In this document: piece after piece, positions 1 through 6,435 of the stretch | Numbering within the stretch: the first letter of the stretch is position 1 | How the letters are laid out: every line of letters begins with the position of its first letter | Assembly (NCBI GenBank): GCA_016784265.1 | Contig: JADHUZ010000052.1 | Span: forward strand, 1 to 7,616 | DNA from: Fidelibacterota bacterium | Lineage (GTDB): Bacteria; Fidelibacterota; BS150m-G59 | DNA length: 7,616 bases | Direction of reading: 5' to 3' | Translations under genes and position numbers: made by a program | Notes under the pieces: model-generated | Database searches by the model: none | Told to the model about the DNA's origin: nothing | What the model saw: only the letters and a program-made list of their open reading frames with translations

Positions 1-2
1 GC

Positions 3-104
3 ATCGATTCTATCGGCTCGCTTTTGATTGCGTGGTTCGCTTTCAAGGAAGGAAAAGAATCGTTCCAAAAAGCAAAAAATCAGATGACTTGCTGCGATTG
101 TTGA
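3..104 (+). CDS. C-terminal end of a cation-efflux (CDF-type) transporter, partial
   Basis: Only the last 33 residues are in the window; the gene begins upstream of base 1. The readable end starts IDSIGSLLIAWFAFKEGKES and closes with MTCCDC before a TGA stop. The pattern 'D-x-I-G-S-L-L-I-A-x-x-A-x-K-E-G' resembles the last transmembrane helix of cation diffusion facilitator or related cation transporters, where an Asp precedes a small-residue-rich helix and is followed by 'REG' or 'KEG'. The cysteine-rich CCDC tail could bind a soft or transition metal. The next gene starts four bases after this stop, so the two are likely co-transcribed. The frame choice rests on the protein-like sequence; the +2 frame is also open to base 111 but gives a basic, low-quality peptide. 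The family call is an inference from a short fragment. Confidence 0.55.
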   Translation: MDSIGSLLIAWFAFKEGKESFQKAKNQMTCCDC

Positions 105-108
105 CTCT

Positions 109-1110
109 ATGACCAAAAAAACCGTAAGTTTTAAATCCACAATCCGTAATGGCATTCAGTTTGCCGTTTTGGTGCTGACGATTTTCGTCGGCACAAAATT
201 CTATTTTTTCGTCAAACAACTCGAAAATGGGGCGGAAATCACGATTTCTCGTCCGCCCAGTGTGGAAGGATTTTTACCCATCGGTTCGCTGATGGGCTGG
301 AAATTGTGGTTTCAAACGGGCATCTGGGACCCGCTTCATCCAGCGGGAATGGTGATTTTGGGATTTGCGATTCTCACCTCATTTTTTTGGCGAAAATCAT
401 TTTGTTCGTGGTTTTGTCCTGTTGGAACGATTTCCGAATGGGCGTGGAAACTTGGCAGAAAAATCTTTGGTCGCAATTTTTCACTCCCAAAATGGTTAGA
501 TATTCCACTCAGAAGTTTAAAATATATCGTGATGATTTTGTTTGTTTGGGCGGTGATTTCCGTGCCAGCAAGCGGAATTTTAGCGTATTTTGACAAACCG
601 TATATGAAAGTTGTGGACATCAAAATGCTGTATTTTTTCACGAAAATGTCGGCATTTACGGGCATTGTTTTGTTGATTTTGGTTGTTTTTTCTGTGTTTA
701 TCAAAAATTTTTGGTGTCGCTATCTTTGTCCGTATGGTGCGTTGATGGGAATTTTTTCGCTGATTAGTCCGACAAAAATCGAGCGCAACGAAATAACTTG
801 CACGGATTGCGGATTGTGCACAAAATCGTGTCCGTCAGATTTGCCTGTGGATAAAAAATTGGCGATTTATTCGGCAGAATGCACTGGCTGTATGGATTGC
901 ACTTTGGTGTGTCCATCGCCAGAAACTTTGGATTTCAAAACAGGAAAACTCACGCCAAAAGGTTGGAGCGTTTTGGAGATTGGAATTTTGGTTGTCGGCA
1001 TATTTGTTTTTCTTGTTGGATTGGCAAAATTATCTGGGCATTGGCATTCGCAATTTCCTTTCGAAGAAATGCGTAACTTATTGCCAAATATAGAGTTATA
1101 TGACCACTAA
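109..1110 (+). CDS. NapH/CcoG-like membrane polyferredoxin, 4Fe-4S binding protein
   Basis: This 333-residue membrane protein belongs to the polyferredoxin group that includes NapH, the NosR C-terminal part and CcoG. Hydrophobic segments lie near residues 14-35, 79-94, 138-158, 181-198 and 288-307. Two CxxxCP motifs (C99/C103 and C203/C207) sit at the ends of membrane segments, as in NapH. Two ferredoxin motifs follow: C231, C234, C237, C241-Pro and C258, C261, C264, C268-Pro, enough for two cubane clusters, probably on the cytoplasmic side. Such proteins pass electrons between the quinone pool or cytoplasm and a partner enzyme; the partner is not in the window. The start is four bases after the transporter fragment and lacks a clear Shine-Dalgarno site, suggesting translational coupling. 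The extra C-terminal helix and short polar tail are less typical of NapH. The family is confident, the exact role is not. Confidence 0.88.
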   Translation: MTKKTVSFKSTIRNGIQFAVLVLTIFVGTKFYFFVKQLENGAEITISRPPSVEGFLPIGSLMGWKLWFQTGIWDPLHPAGMVILGFAILTSFFWRKSFCSWFCPVGTISEWAWKLGRKIFGRNFSLPKWLDIPLRSLKYIVMILFVWAVISVPASGILAYFDKPYMKVVDIKMLYFFTKMSAFTGIVLLILVVFSVFIKNFWCRYLCPYGALMGIFSLISPTKIERNEITCTDCGLCTKSCPSDLPVDKKLAIYSAECTGCMDCTLVCPSPETLDFKTGKLTPKGWSVLEIGILVVGIFVFLVGLAKLSGHWHSQFPFEEMRNLLPNIELYDH

Positions 1111-1164
1111 ATTGCAATAGTTTAAACAATGTCAGTCCCTTTGTAAACACAACTGGAATTCAGC

Positions 1165-1196
1165 TTGGAATAGACTGCATAATATGATTAAATTTG
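1165..1196 (+). promoter_or_regulatory. Possible Bacteroidota-type promoter (TTG ... TAnnTTTG)
   Basis: TTG at 1165-1167 is followed after 21 bases by TAAATTTG at 1189-1196. This fits the Bacteroidota consensus of a -33 TTG/TTTG box, 19-21 bases, and a -7 TAnnTTTG box. Transcription would then start just past 1200, upstream of the Shine-Dalgarno site at 1234 and downstream of the rejected ATG at 1184. The motif is short and the region AT-rich, so a chance match is quite possible. A sigma70-like TAATAT at 1180-1185 has no good -35 partner. Confidence 0.27.
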
Positions 1197-1233
1197 CGCC
1201 TGTGTTTGTTAATCGTTTTTCATCAATAACGCT

Positions 1234-1239
1234 GGGAGG
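1234..1239 (+). promoter_or_regulatory. Shine-Dalgarno site fixing the start of the CpoB-like gene
   Basis: GGGAGG lies four bases before the ATG at 1244. It selects this start over the upstream in-frame ATG at 1184, which has no purine-rich leader. The chosen start also puts the hydrophobic signal segment at the very N-terminus, as expected for an exported protein. Confidence 0.7.
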
Positions 1240-1243
1240 CAAT

Positions 1244-2029
1244 ATGCGCGTCTTCTCAAAAACTGGTAATGCGATTATCGTATTGCTTGCATTGGGGATA
1301 TTTTTCAATTGTGGTGGGTCAAATTCCTATCGTAAACCAAAGGTTGCGGGACAAAGATTAATTCAAATTGACAATGAACTGTTGAGTATTCAGCGATCTT
1401 TATCTATTCAGGATTCGATCATTTCAAGCCAGAAGGATTTTGATCAACTTAAATATTCCAACGATGAATTGCGCGGCGAATTAAACAAAGTTTCAGATCA
1501 CCTTAATTCCTTGGAAACCAAAATGGATAGCACAGATTTTGATATCCTATCTCAGGTGGTAATTTTGGAAAATAAATTAGCCACTTTGAAACATAGTTAT
1601 CAAGAGTTGATTTCGTTGAAGGGAACGACGGTATCTCTGCCGCAGAAGAAGATTACTTATGAGGAGTATAAATCTCGATACACAGAAACGTTGGCTATGT
1701 ATCAAAATGGTATTTATCAACAAGCAATTACAAATTTTATTGAACTGATTGCTATTGATGCCAACAATGATTTGTCGGACAACTGTCAGTATTGGGTGGC
1801 AGAATGTTTTTATGCTCAAAAGGATTACAAGCGATCCATTATGGAGTTTGAAAAAGTGTTTTCGTTCTCAGGAACAAATAAGGCAGATGCCGCACAGTTT
1901 AAAATTGGGCTATGTTATTTGAATATCGGAGACGTGGTGCGTTCAAAAGCCGCATTTCAACGTTTGATTGATTTTTATCCAGATAGCGAATCTGCTTCCA
2001 AAGCCAAACAATATCTTTCGAAATTTTAA
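1244..2029 (+). CDS. Coiled-coil and TPR lipoprotein, CpoB/YbgF-like
   Basis: From the start at 1244 the protein has 261 residues. Residues 1-22 form a signal peptide (basic start, hydrophobic core IIVLLALGIFF), followed by Cys23 and GGS, so it is probably a lipoprotein. The residue before the cysteine is Asn, which is not the usual Gly/Ala/Ser. Residues about 37-125 are rich in Leu, Glu, Lys and Gln with heptad-like spacing, a likely coiled coil. Three TPR units follow at about 146-179, 180-212 and 215-249; the last contains the typical 'IGLCYLNIGD...AAFQRLIDFYPDS'. A coiled coil followed by TPRs is the plan of CpoB (YbgF), a periplasmic protein that works with Tol-Pal and peptidoglycan synthesis, but CpoB itself is not lipidated and no tol or pal gene is in view. 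It heads the putative operon, ending two bases before the next gene. Role in envelope assembly is inferred. Confidence 0.8.
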   Translation: MRVFSKTGNAIIVLLALGIFFNCGGSNSYRKPKVAGQRLIQIDNELLSIQRSLSIQDSIISSQKDFDQLKYSNDELRGELNKVSDHLNSLETKMDSTDFDILSQVVILENKLATLKHSYQELISLKGTTVSLPQKKITYEEYKSRYTETLAMYQNGIYQQAITNFIELIAIDANNDLSDNCQYWVAECFYAQKDYKRSIMEFEKVFSFSGTNKADAAQFKIGLCYLNIGDVVRSKAAFQRLIDFYPDSESASKAKQYLSKF

Positions 2030-2031
2030 TT

Positions 2032-2874
2032 ATGTCGAGTTTTTACTACATAACAAGTGAAATTGCGCCTTTTGCTGGCGTTTATTCCTTATCGAAGTTT
2101 TCGCGCCATGTGACTCAGTACATGAATGAAATCGGTGAGGATGTTCGTGTGATTATTCCTCGATACGGCAATATTAGTCCAAGAAAATATATTTTACGAG
2201 AAGTCATTCGTTTGAGAGAAATTCCGGTGGAATATAATGAAGAAGATTTGATGGCAAATATTCGGTCTGCGTTTGTTCCCAATTCGAAAATTCAAGCATA
2301 TTTTTTAGAGCATGACTCTTTTTTTTCCAAGAAAAAGACGCCAATGATTTTCAAAGCACGAAACGGACGCACAATCAAAGAAAATCCGTCACGATTTTCC
2401 TATTTCGGAAAAATAGCTTTGACTGCTTTGGAGCATTTGTATTGGAAGCCTGAATTGTTTATTTGCCACGATTGGCATGGTGCTTTAATTCCTGTTCTGA
2501 AAAAAGAGTTGTTTAGTCGAGATGATTATTGTTGCGATGCAAAAACGATGCTGTGTATCCACGAAATTGATGAATTTTCCGAATATCTTGAATGGCCCAG
2601 ATCTGTTTTAGTGGAAGTCGGGATGTCTGAAGATAAAATCGAAAAATTGATCGGGAGCGCAAAGACTTTTAATGTTCTGGAACTTGGTTTATCCTATGCG
2701 GATCATGTTACTATCATAAATAAAGATCCGAAAGCCATCGTTGCGCATCCTGAGATTCAGTCGGCGAAAAAGAAACTTGGTAAATCCTTTCGGACACTCA
2801 AACTTCATGGCGATGAAGACTGGGAGAAAACCGCCAAAGAATTTCACGAAATTTGTCTAAACACATTAGAATAA
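2032..2874 (+). CDS. Glycogen/starch synthase-like protein, N-terminal GT5 domain only
   Basis: The 280 residues match the N-terminal Rossmann half of GT5 glycogen/starch synthases (Glyco_transf_5). The start YYITSEIAPFAGVYSLSKFS corresponds to the synthase 'SSEVAPFAKTGGLADV' region, then VRVIIPRYG (residues 38-46), HDWHGAL (146-152) and the 'GLSYADHVTII' segment (219-229). Full synthases run to about 470-500 residues; the entire C-terminal half, which carries much of the nucleotide-sugar site, is absent. The KTGGL motif that contacts ADP-glucose is replaced by GVYSL. Synthase activity is therefore doubtful. Similar half-length proteins annotated 'glycogen/starch synthase' are common in Bacteroidota, from memory often beside panC and a DUF4270 gene, so this looks like a real family and not a truncation. 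The start lies two bases after the previous stop without a clear ribosome site, and its 3' end overlaps the next gene by 22 bases. Confidence 0.8.
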   Translation: MSSFYYITSEIAPFAGVYSLSKFSRHVTQYMNEIGEDVRVIIPRYGNISPRKYILREVIRLREIPVEYNEEDLMANIRSAFVPNSKIQAYFLEHDSFFSKKKTPMIFKARNGRTIKENPSRFSYFGKIALTALEHLYWKPELFICHDWHGALIPVLKKELFSRDDYCCDAKTMLCIHEIDEFSEYLEWPRSVLVEVGMSEDKIEKLIGSAKTFNVLELGLSYADHVTIINKDPKAIVAHPEIQSAKKKLGKSFRTLKLHGDEDWEKTAKEFHEICLNTLE

Positions 2875-3977
2875 ACAAACTCTTGAAATATTATCTATCA
2901 TTTTTTCTACTGATTTTTTTCAGCGATTGTGATCGGAATCTTGATCCTGTCGGTTTTGGCGGACAATTGTTTGATTCTTCCGTGGAAATGGATACGCTAA
3001 CGGTTCCATTTCAAATTACGGATTCCTATCTCCATTCGGTTTCTACAGGAATGAAATCGTCATATCTGATCGGTGAAGAACTCGGAATTGTTGAAAAATC
3101 GTCGTTAATATTTTCCATTCAAGACACTTTTCAATTGGATACAACATTTTCTGAGGAAAACGTCTATTTTGAATTTTTGATGGAAAGCACTGTTCAGTCG
3201 GGATTTTTGCTGTATGCTATTGAAGAGGATATTGAATGGGCGGACACGACCTTGTTTTCGAAATTTGCAGATGTTGAAAAATCCGCGATTAGCGATTCGC
3301 TTTTCGTCTCGAAATTGGATAGTTCAAAATTTGGGATTCGATTTCTTGTCAACGAAATTGCGGAATATTCTGATGACACTTTAACTTTTCAGCATACACG
3401 ATTTATTTTAGAACCAACTCAATCCGACTCGCTGATACTCATTGATATGTCGCCAGCACCGACAGTAAATTTCCAAAATTCGGACACATCGTTTGTTTTG
3501 CAAAACATCACAAATCATGGTGTGATTTATAGCGGACAAAATCAATATTCCGATGATGAATTAGTCTTATTCGAAGGTGAAATGAATCGCCGATTTATCA
3601 TCAATGCAAATCCTGAAGATTTCGCAGATTCTATTCCATTTTACGAATCCGATATCGTTTATGGCGTTCTGTCGCTTGATTTGGATTCATTGATGAATAA
3701 TTATGCCGAAGATATGAATTTAGTTTTTTATCGATTGGACGAAGAATCCAAAATTCTCGGTAGCGGTTTGACATTTTACAACGAGTCAATTGATGAGTTA
3801 GAATTGAGATTTCAGTTTCATCACCCGAAATATCCAATTTTACAAGGTTGGGTAATGGGCGAATATGAAAACTTTGGTTTGGAATTGAGAAGTGGTAGCG
3901 AAGGCAGAGGATTGGGTGCTGTTTCCATTAATCCATCTTCACTTGAATTGAAAATTATTTTGGCTCGCCTAAAATGA
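2853..3977 (+). CDS. DUF4270-like surface or periplasmic lipoprotein
   Basis: This 374-residue protein (TTG start at 2853) has a hydrophobic leader at about 12-24 and then Cys26, followed by DRNLDPVG. 'C-D-x-x-L-x-x-[VI]-G' right after the lipid cysteine is how DUF4270 lipoproteins of Bacteroidota usually begin, and the following MDTLTVPFQITDSYLHSVST and 'SSYLIGEELGI' match that family's 'D-T-...-S-V...LLG' layout. The rest is acidic and rich in alternating beta-strand-like segments, without recognisable catalytic motifs. The residue before the cysteine is Asp, which is unusual for a lipobox. An in-frame TTG at 2883 would give a shorter leader (MKYYLSFFLL) and is an alternative start; neither has a clear Shine-Dalgarno site, consistent with coupling to the overlapping upstream gene. 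It overlaps the next gene by four bases (ATGA). Its function is unknown; the DUF4270 link is by eye. Confidence 0.62.
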   Translation: MSKHIRINKLLKYYLSFFLLIFFSDCDRNLDPVGFGGQLFDSSVEMDTLTVPFQITDSYLHSVSTGMKSSYLIGEELGIVEKSSLIFSIQDTFQLDTTFSEENVYFEFLMESTVQSGFLLYAIEEDIEWADTTLFSKFADVEKSAISDSLFVSKLDSSKFGIRFLVNEIAEYSDDTLTFQHTRFILEPTQSDSLILIDMSPAPTVNFQNSDTSFVLQNITNHGVIYSGQNQYSDDELVLFEGEMNRRFIINANPEDFADSIPFYESDIVYGVLSLDLDSLMNNYAEDMNLVFYRLDEESKILGSGLTFYNESIDELELRFQFHHPKYPILQGWVMGEYENFGLELRSGSEGRGLGAVSINPSSLELKIILARLK

Positions 3978-5164
3978 TGAAAAGCATCCTCACAATTACG
4001 CTTCTTTTATTTACATTCGGATTTGGGCAAATGCAATATTCCATTGTTGGTGTGCCTGATTTTGGCATTCAATCTTCGACGGAAGAGTTTATTTTCGGTG
4101 TTTGGGATAATCCTGCAAATTTGGCGAATTTGGACAAAACCAAATTTCATTCGAGTTTCCGCTTTCAAAACGAAAATTTTCAATGGTTTTCCACTGATTT
4201 GTTGAATGTCTCGCTAAGCGCACCGATTGGAAAAAATCGCGGTTTGCAATTTGATCTCAAGCCGTTGTATCGTCCCGTTTATGAATTTAATGCGGAATCT
4301 GAATCGGTCGTTTATGGCGACACACTCAAATACGATTTTAAACAAACAGGGCGCGGCGGTGTGTATTTGTTGAATTTGAATTTTGGCAATCGAATCACAG
4401 ATAGAATTAACATTGGTTTGTCATCTGGGATTTTATTTGGTAACATTCTCGATGGACAATGGCTCGAATTTCACGAAAATCAAAAAGTAGATAGTGTTTC
4501 TGTGATTAACACATCAAAATATGTAACTTTGTTGAATACATCAGTTTCACCAGTCGGAATTATCGGTGGTGCAAGTTTTTCGTTTCATTCTGAGCGAGTC
4601 AATTTCAGCGGAATTTTCCGGAAACAGTTTACATCAAAAATCAAGACAGACGAAACGATGATTTTTCAGGGTGAGTTTGAAACGGTTGAAAGCGACACTT
4701 CGTCAGAAACGCATGAAATATATCTTCCTGATTTGTTCAGTTTATCTACCGAATTTTTAATCACACCGAGTTGGAAATTATTGCTCAGCGGATCTAAAAT
4801 TTACAGTGCGAATTATTTTTCAACAACGCTAAATGGAGACCCGCTCAGCATTCAGAATGGATATCTTTCCGCTGCTGGAGTTGAATATCAATTTGTTGAC
4901 ACCGAAACGATATTTCGTGATTGGAAAATTCGGCTCGGAGGGCAAATTCAGGAAAAGTTATATGCCGAGGATTATTCGATATCAGATCGTTGTATCACGG
5001 GTGGTTTTGGAATTCCATTGCGCAACGGTTTATTGAATATTGACATTTCTGGTAAATATGGATTTCGGACTCATTCTACGCTTGAACAAGATCAGCGATA
5101 TTTTGAATTTTTTATGACATTAACTTCATCACAGAAATGGTTTATTTCGAGAAAGAAAAACTAA
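3974..5164 (+). CDS. Predicted outer-membrane beta-barrel protein (FadL/PorV-like)
   Basis: The 396-residue product begins with a clear signal peptide (MMKSILTITLLLFTFGFG, likely cut before Gln19). The mature part is a run of short amphipathic beta segments with aromatic ends, for example residues 77-83, 90-98, 128-137, 145-155, 194-204, 209-217, 256-273, 298-307, 316-325, 341-346 and 352-361. WDNPANLANL (44-53) resembles the 'NPAGLA' motif near the N-terminus of FadL/PorV/UPF0164-type barrels. The C-terminal YFEFFMTLTSSQKWFISRK (377-395) matches the last strand and basic tail of many Bacteroidota barrel proteins ('...KWFIKRK'). No plug or TonB box is evident, so transport specificity cannot be given. 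The start overlaps the lipoprotein stop as ATGA, so the barrel and lipoprotein are probably made together and may form a complex. A second ATG follows directly at 3977. Confidence 0.72.
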   Translation: MMKSILTITLLLFTFGFGQMQYSIVGVPDFGIQSSTEEFIFGVWDNPANLANLDKTKFHSSFRFQNENFQWFSTDLLNVSLSAPIGKNRGLQFDLKPLYRPVYEFNAESESVVYGDTLKYDFKQTGRGGVYLLNLNFGNRITDRINIGLSSGILFGNILDGQWLEFHENQKVDSVSVINTSKYVTLLNTSVSPVGIIGGASFSFHSERVNFSGIFRKQFTSKIKTDETMIFQGEFETVESDTSSETHEIYLPDLFSLSTEFLITPSWKLLLSGSKIYSANYFSTTLNGDPLSIQNGYLSAAGVEYQFVDTETIFRDWKIRLGGQIQEKLYAEDYSISDRCITGGFGIPLRNGLLNIDISGKYGFRTHSTLEQDQRYFEFFMTLTSSQKWFISRKKN

Positions 5165-5170
5165 ATTAGA

Positions 5171-5176
5171 AAGGAG
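5171..5176 (+). promoter_or_regulatory. Strong Shine-Dalgarno site before a GTG start
   Basis: AAGGAG sits five bases before the GTG at 5182, supporting the non-ATG start. It is the strongest ribosome site in the window, perhaps giving this TPR lipoprotein its own initiation rate inside the operon. Confidence 0.75.
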
Positions 5177-5181
5177 AATTT

Positions 5182-6435
5182 GTGAAAAGAACCATCATTT
5201 TTACTATTTTGATTGCATTGATTATTGGCTGTGTGCCGCCGGAGACGATTCCAAATGATTCTTCTGGAATTGATGCAAAAGAGCAAGCCAAACAAGATTC
5301 AGTTAGACTTACACGATGTGAAATGTTTCTCAGTTTTGGAGCGGAATATTACAAACAACAGGGATACGAAAAAGCGAAGAAAAACTTTTTAAAGGTCATC
5401 AATCTTGAATGTGGCGATGATTTTTATGAAAAATACGTTGAAAGTTTGTATTATCGACTTGGCAGTTGCTATCAAAATTTAAGCGAATTAGATAGTGCGC
5501 TATATTATTTCAATGCAGGGCTATCTCATTCACCTGAAAATATAGCACTCATCGAGAATTTGGCTTATACTTATGGCAGGAAAAACGATGTCGGAAATCA
5601 GTTAAAAATGTATAAAAAATTATCTAATTTAAAACCGAAAGATATTGACAACTTGTGGAAAATCATTGATATTTTGAAGAAGAATAATGAATTTGAGCAG
5701 GTAATCAATCATTTGAATAAAATTATAGAAATATCACCGGAGAATCAAAGGGCGCAGATTGAGCTGGAAACAGCATATTTAGAAACTGGGCGTGACCCGA
5801 TTGCAATTGTGAAGAGTCAGTGGGAATTTGATAGAGCCAATGTGTATAACGGTTTGAAATACGCACAGATGATTTACGATCGTGACGACAAAGATGGTGC
5901 ATTATCAGTTTATGAGGAACTTTTTACATACGATGCAGGCAATGTCCAAACGCTTGAAAAATTGAGCACACTCTATAACGATTTTGAAAATTACTTAAAA
6001 GCATTGGAAATGTTGAAGGCGTTAAACAAATTGCAACCGGAAAAAATAAAAGTGATAGAAGATATTGTTTTGATTTACAACCGATTGCATACTTTTGAGA
6101 AGGCGATTTTCTGGGCAAATAAAGCAATCAATATGGATCCGAAAAATGGGAATGGATTTGAAATTCGTGGAAAAGTGTATGAAGAATCGGCAAATTATTG
6201 TTCTTCTTTACATGATGGCGATAAAAATTTTCAGGATAAACTGGTTTATCAAATTGCATACGATAATTATAAAAAAGCCAAATCGCTCGGTAATGCAAGA
6301 GTAATTTCAAAATTGGACTATGTAGCGAATTTTATTCCGACAGAGGAAGATTTTTTTATGGTTGAAGAAAAACCCGAATACAAACCTTCTGGCGAATGTT
6401 ATCAATGGATCAATCTGACAGTCAAGCATCCTTAA
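5182..6435 (+). CDS. TPR-repeat lipoprotein, 417 residues
   Basis: It starts with GTG behind AAGGAG. Residues 1-16 are a lipoprotein signal (MKRTIIFTILIALIIG) with a good lipobox IIG-C17, followed by a proline/serine-rich linker to about residue 30. The remainder is helical TPR repeats: approximately 49-82, 86-119, 120-153, 154-187, 188-221, 222-255, 256-288, 289-322 and a diverged one from 323. Landmarks are 'YYRLGSCYQNLSELDSALYYF' type helices and proline-bearing turns (for example LKPKD, ISPEN, MDPKN). The C-terminus leaves the repeat pattern and ends [13 protein letters not shown], possibly a small docking segment. TPR lipoproteins act as scaffolds on the periplasmic side of the membrane; the partner here could be the neighbouring barrel, but that is inference. 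The last 40 bases overlap the rpiB start region, so the two are translationally linked. Confidence 0.82.
   Translation: MKRTIIFTILIALIIGCVPPETIPNDSSGIDAKEQAKQDSVRLTRCEMFLSFGAEYYKQQGYEKAKKNFLKVINLECGDDFYEKYVESLYYRLGSCYQNLSELDSALYYFNAGLSHSPENIALIENLAYTYGRKNDVGNQLKMYKKLSNLKPKDIDNLWKIIDILKKNNEFEQVINHLNKIIEISPENQRAQIELETAYLETGRDPIAIVKSQWEFDRANVYNGLKYAQMIYDRDDKDGALSVYEELFTYDAGNVQTLEKLSTLYNDFENYLKALEMLKALNKLQPEKIKVIEDIVLIYNRLHTFEKAIFWANKAINMDPKNGNGFEIRGKVYEESANYCSSLHDGDKNFQDKLVYQIAYDNYKKAKSLGNARVISKLDYVANFIPTEEDFFMVEEKPEYKPSGECYQWINLTVKHP

Larger units (their letters stand above)
1111..1243. other. Intergenic gap between the polyferredoxin gene and the envelope/rpiB/glyA operon
   Basis: This is the only stretch of more than 20 bases without a gene. 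It holds a GTTTAAAC palindrome at 1120-1127, a repeated GGAAT at 1155 and 1168, a possible promoter at 1165-1196, and a Shine-Dalgarno site at 1234-1239. I see no GC-rich hairpin followed by a T run, so a factor-independent terminator for the upstream gene is not supported. An in-frame ATG at 1184 would extend the downstream gene into the gap, but it lacks a ribosome binding site. Confidence 0.6.

Noticed and set aside
2..112. Second open frame at the left edge (frame 2)
   Set aside because: It gives a basic, low-complexity peptide, while frame 3 gives a transporter-like helix and cysteine tail.
336..704. Minus-strand open frame of 122 codons across the polyferredoxin gene
   Set aside because: The plus strand carries the conserved cysteine motifs; the reverse frame is a by-product of AT-rich codon use.
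1120..1127. GTTTAAAC palindrome as an operator or terminator stem
   Set aside because: Eight AT-dominated bases with no flanking symmetry or T run are expected by chance in this composition.
1155..1172. GGAAT direct repeat (1155 and 1168) as a regulator site
   Set aside because: The five-base match is too short, and no regulator gene is nearby to support it.
1184..1243. N-terminal extension of the CpoB-like gene from the ATG at 1184
   Set aside because: It lacks a ribosome site, would bury the signal peptide 20 residues in, and lies on the candidate promoter; GGGAGG before 1244 marks the better start.
2032..2874. Calling this gene glgA, a working glycogen synthase
   Set aside because: It has only the N-terminal half of the enzyme and lacks the KTGGL motif, so the symbol would mislead.
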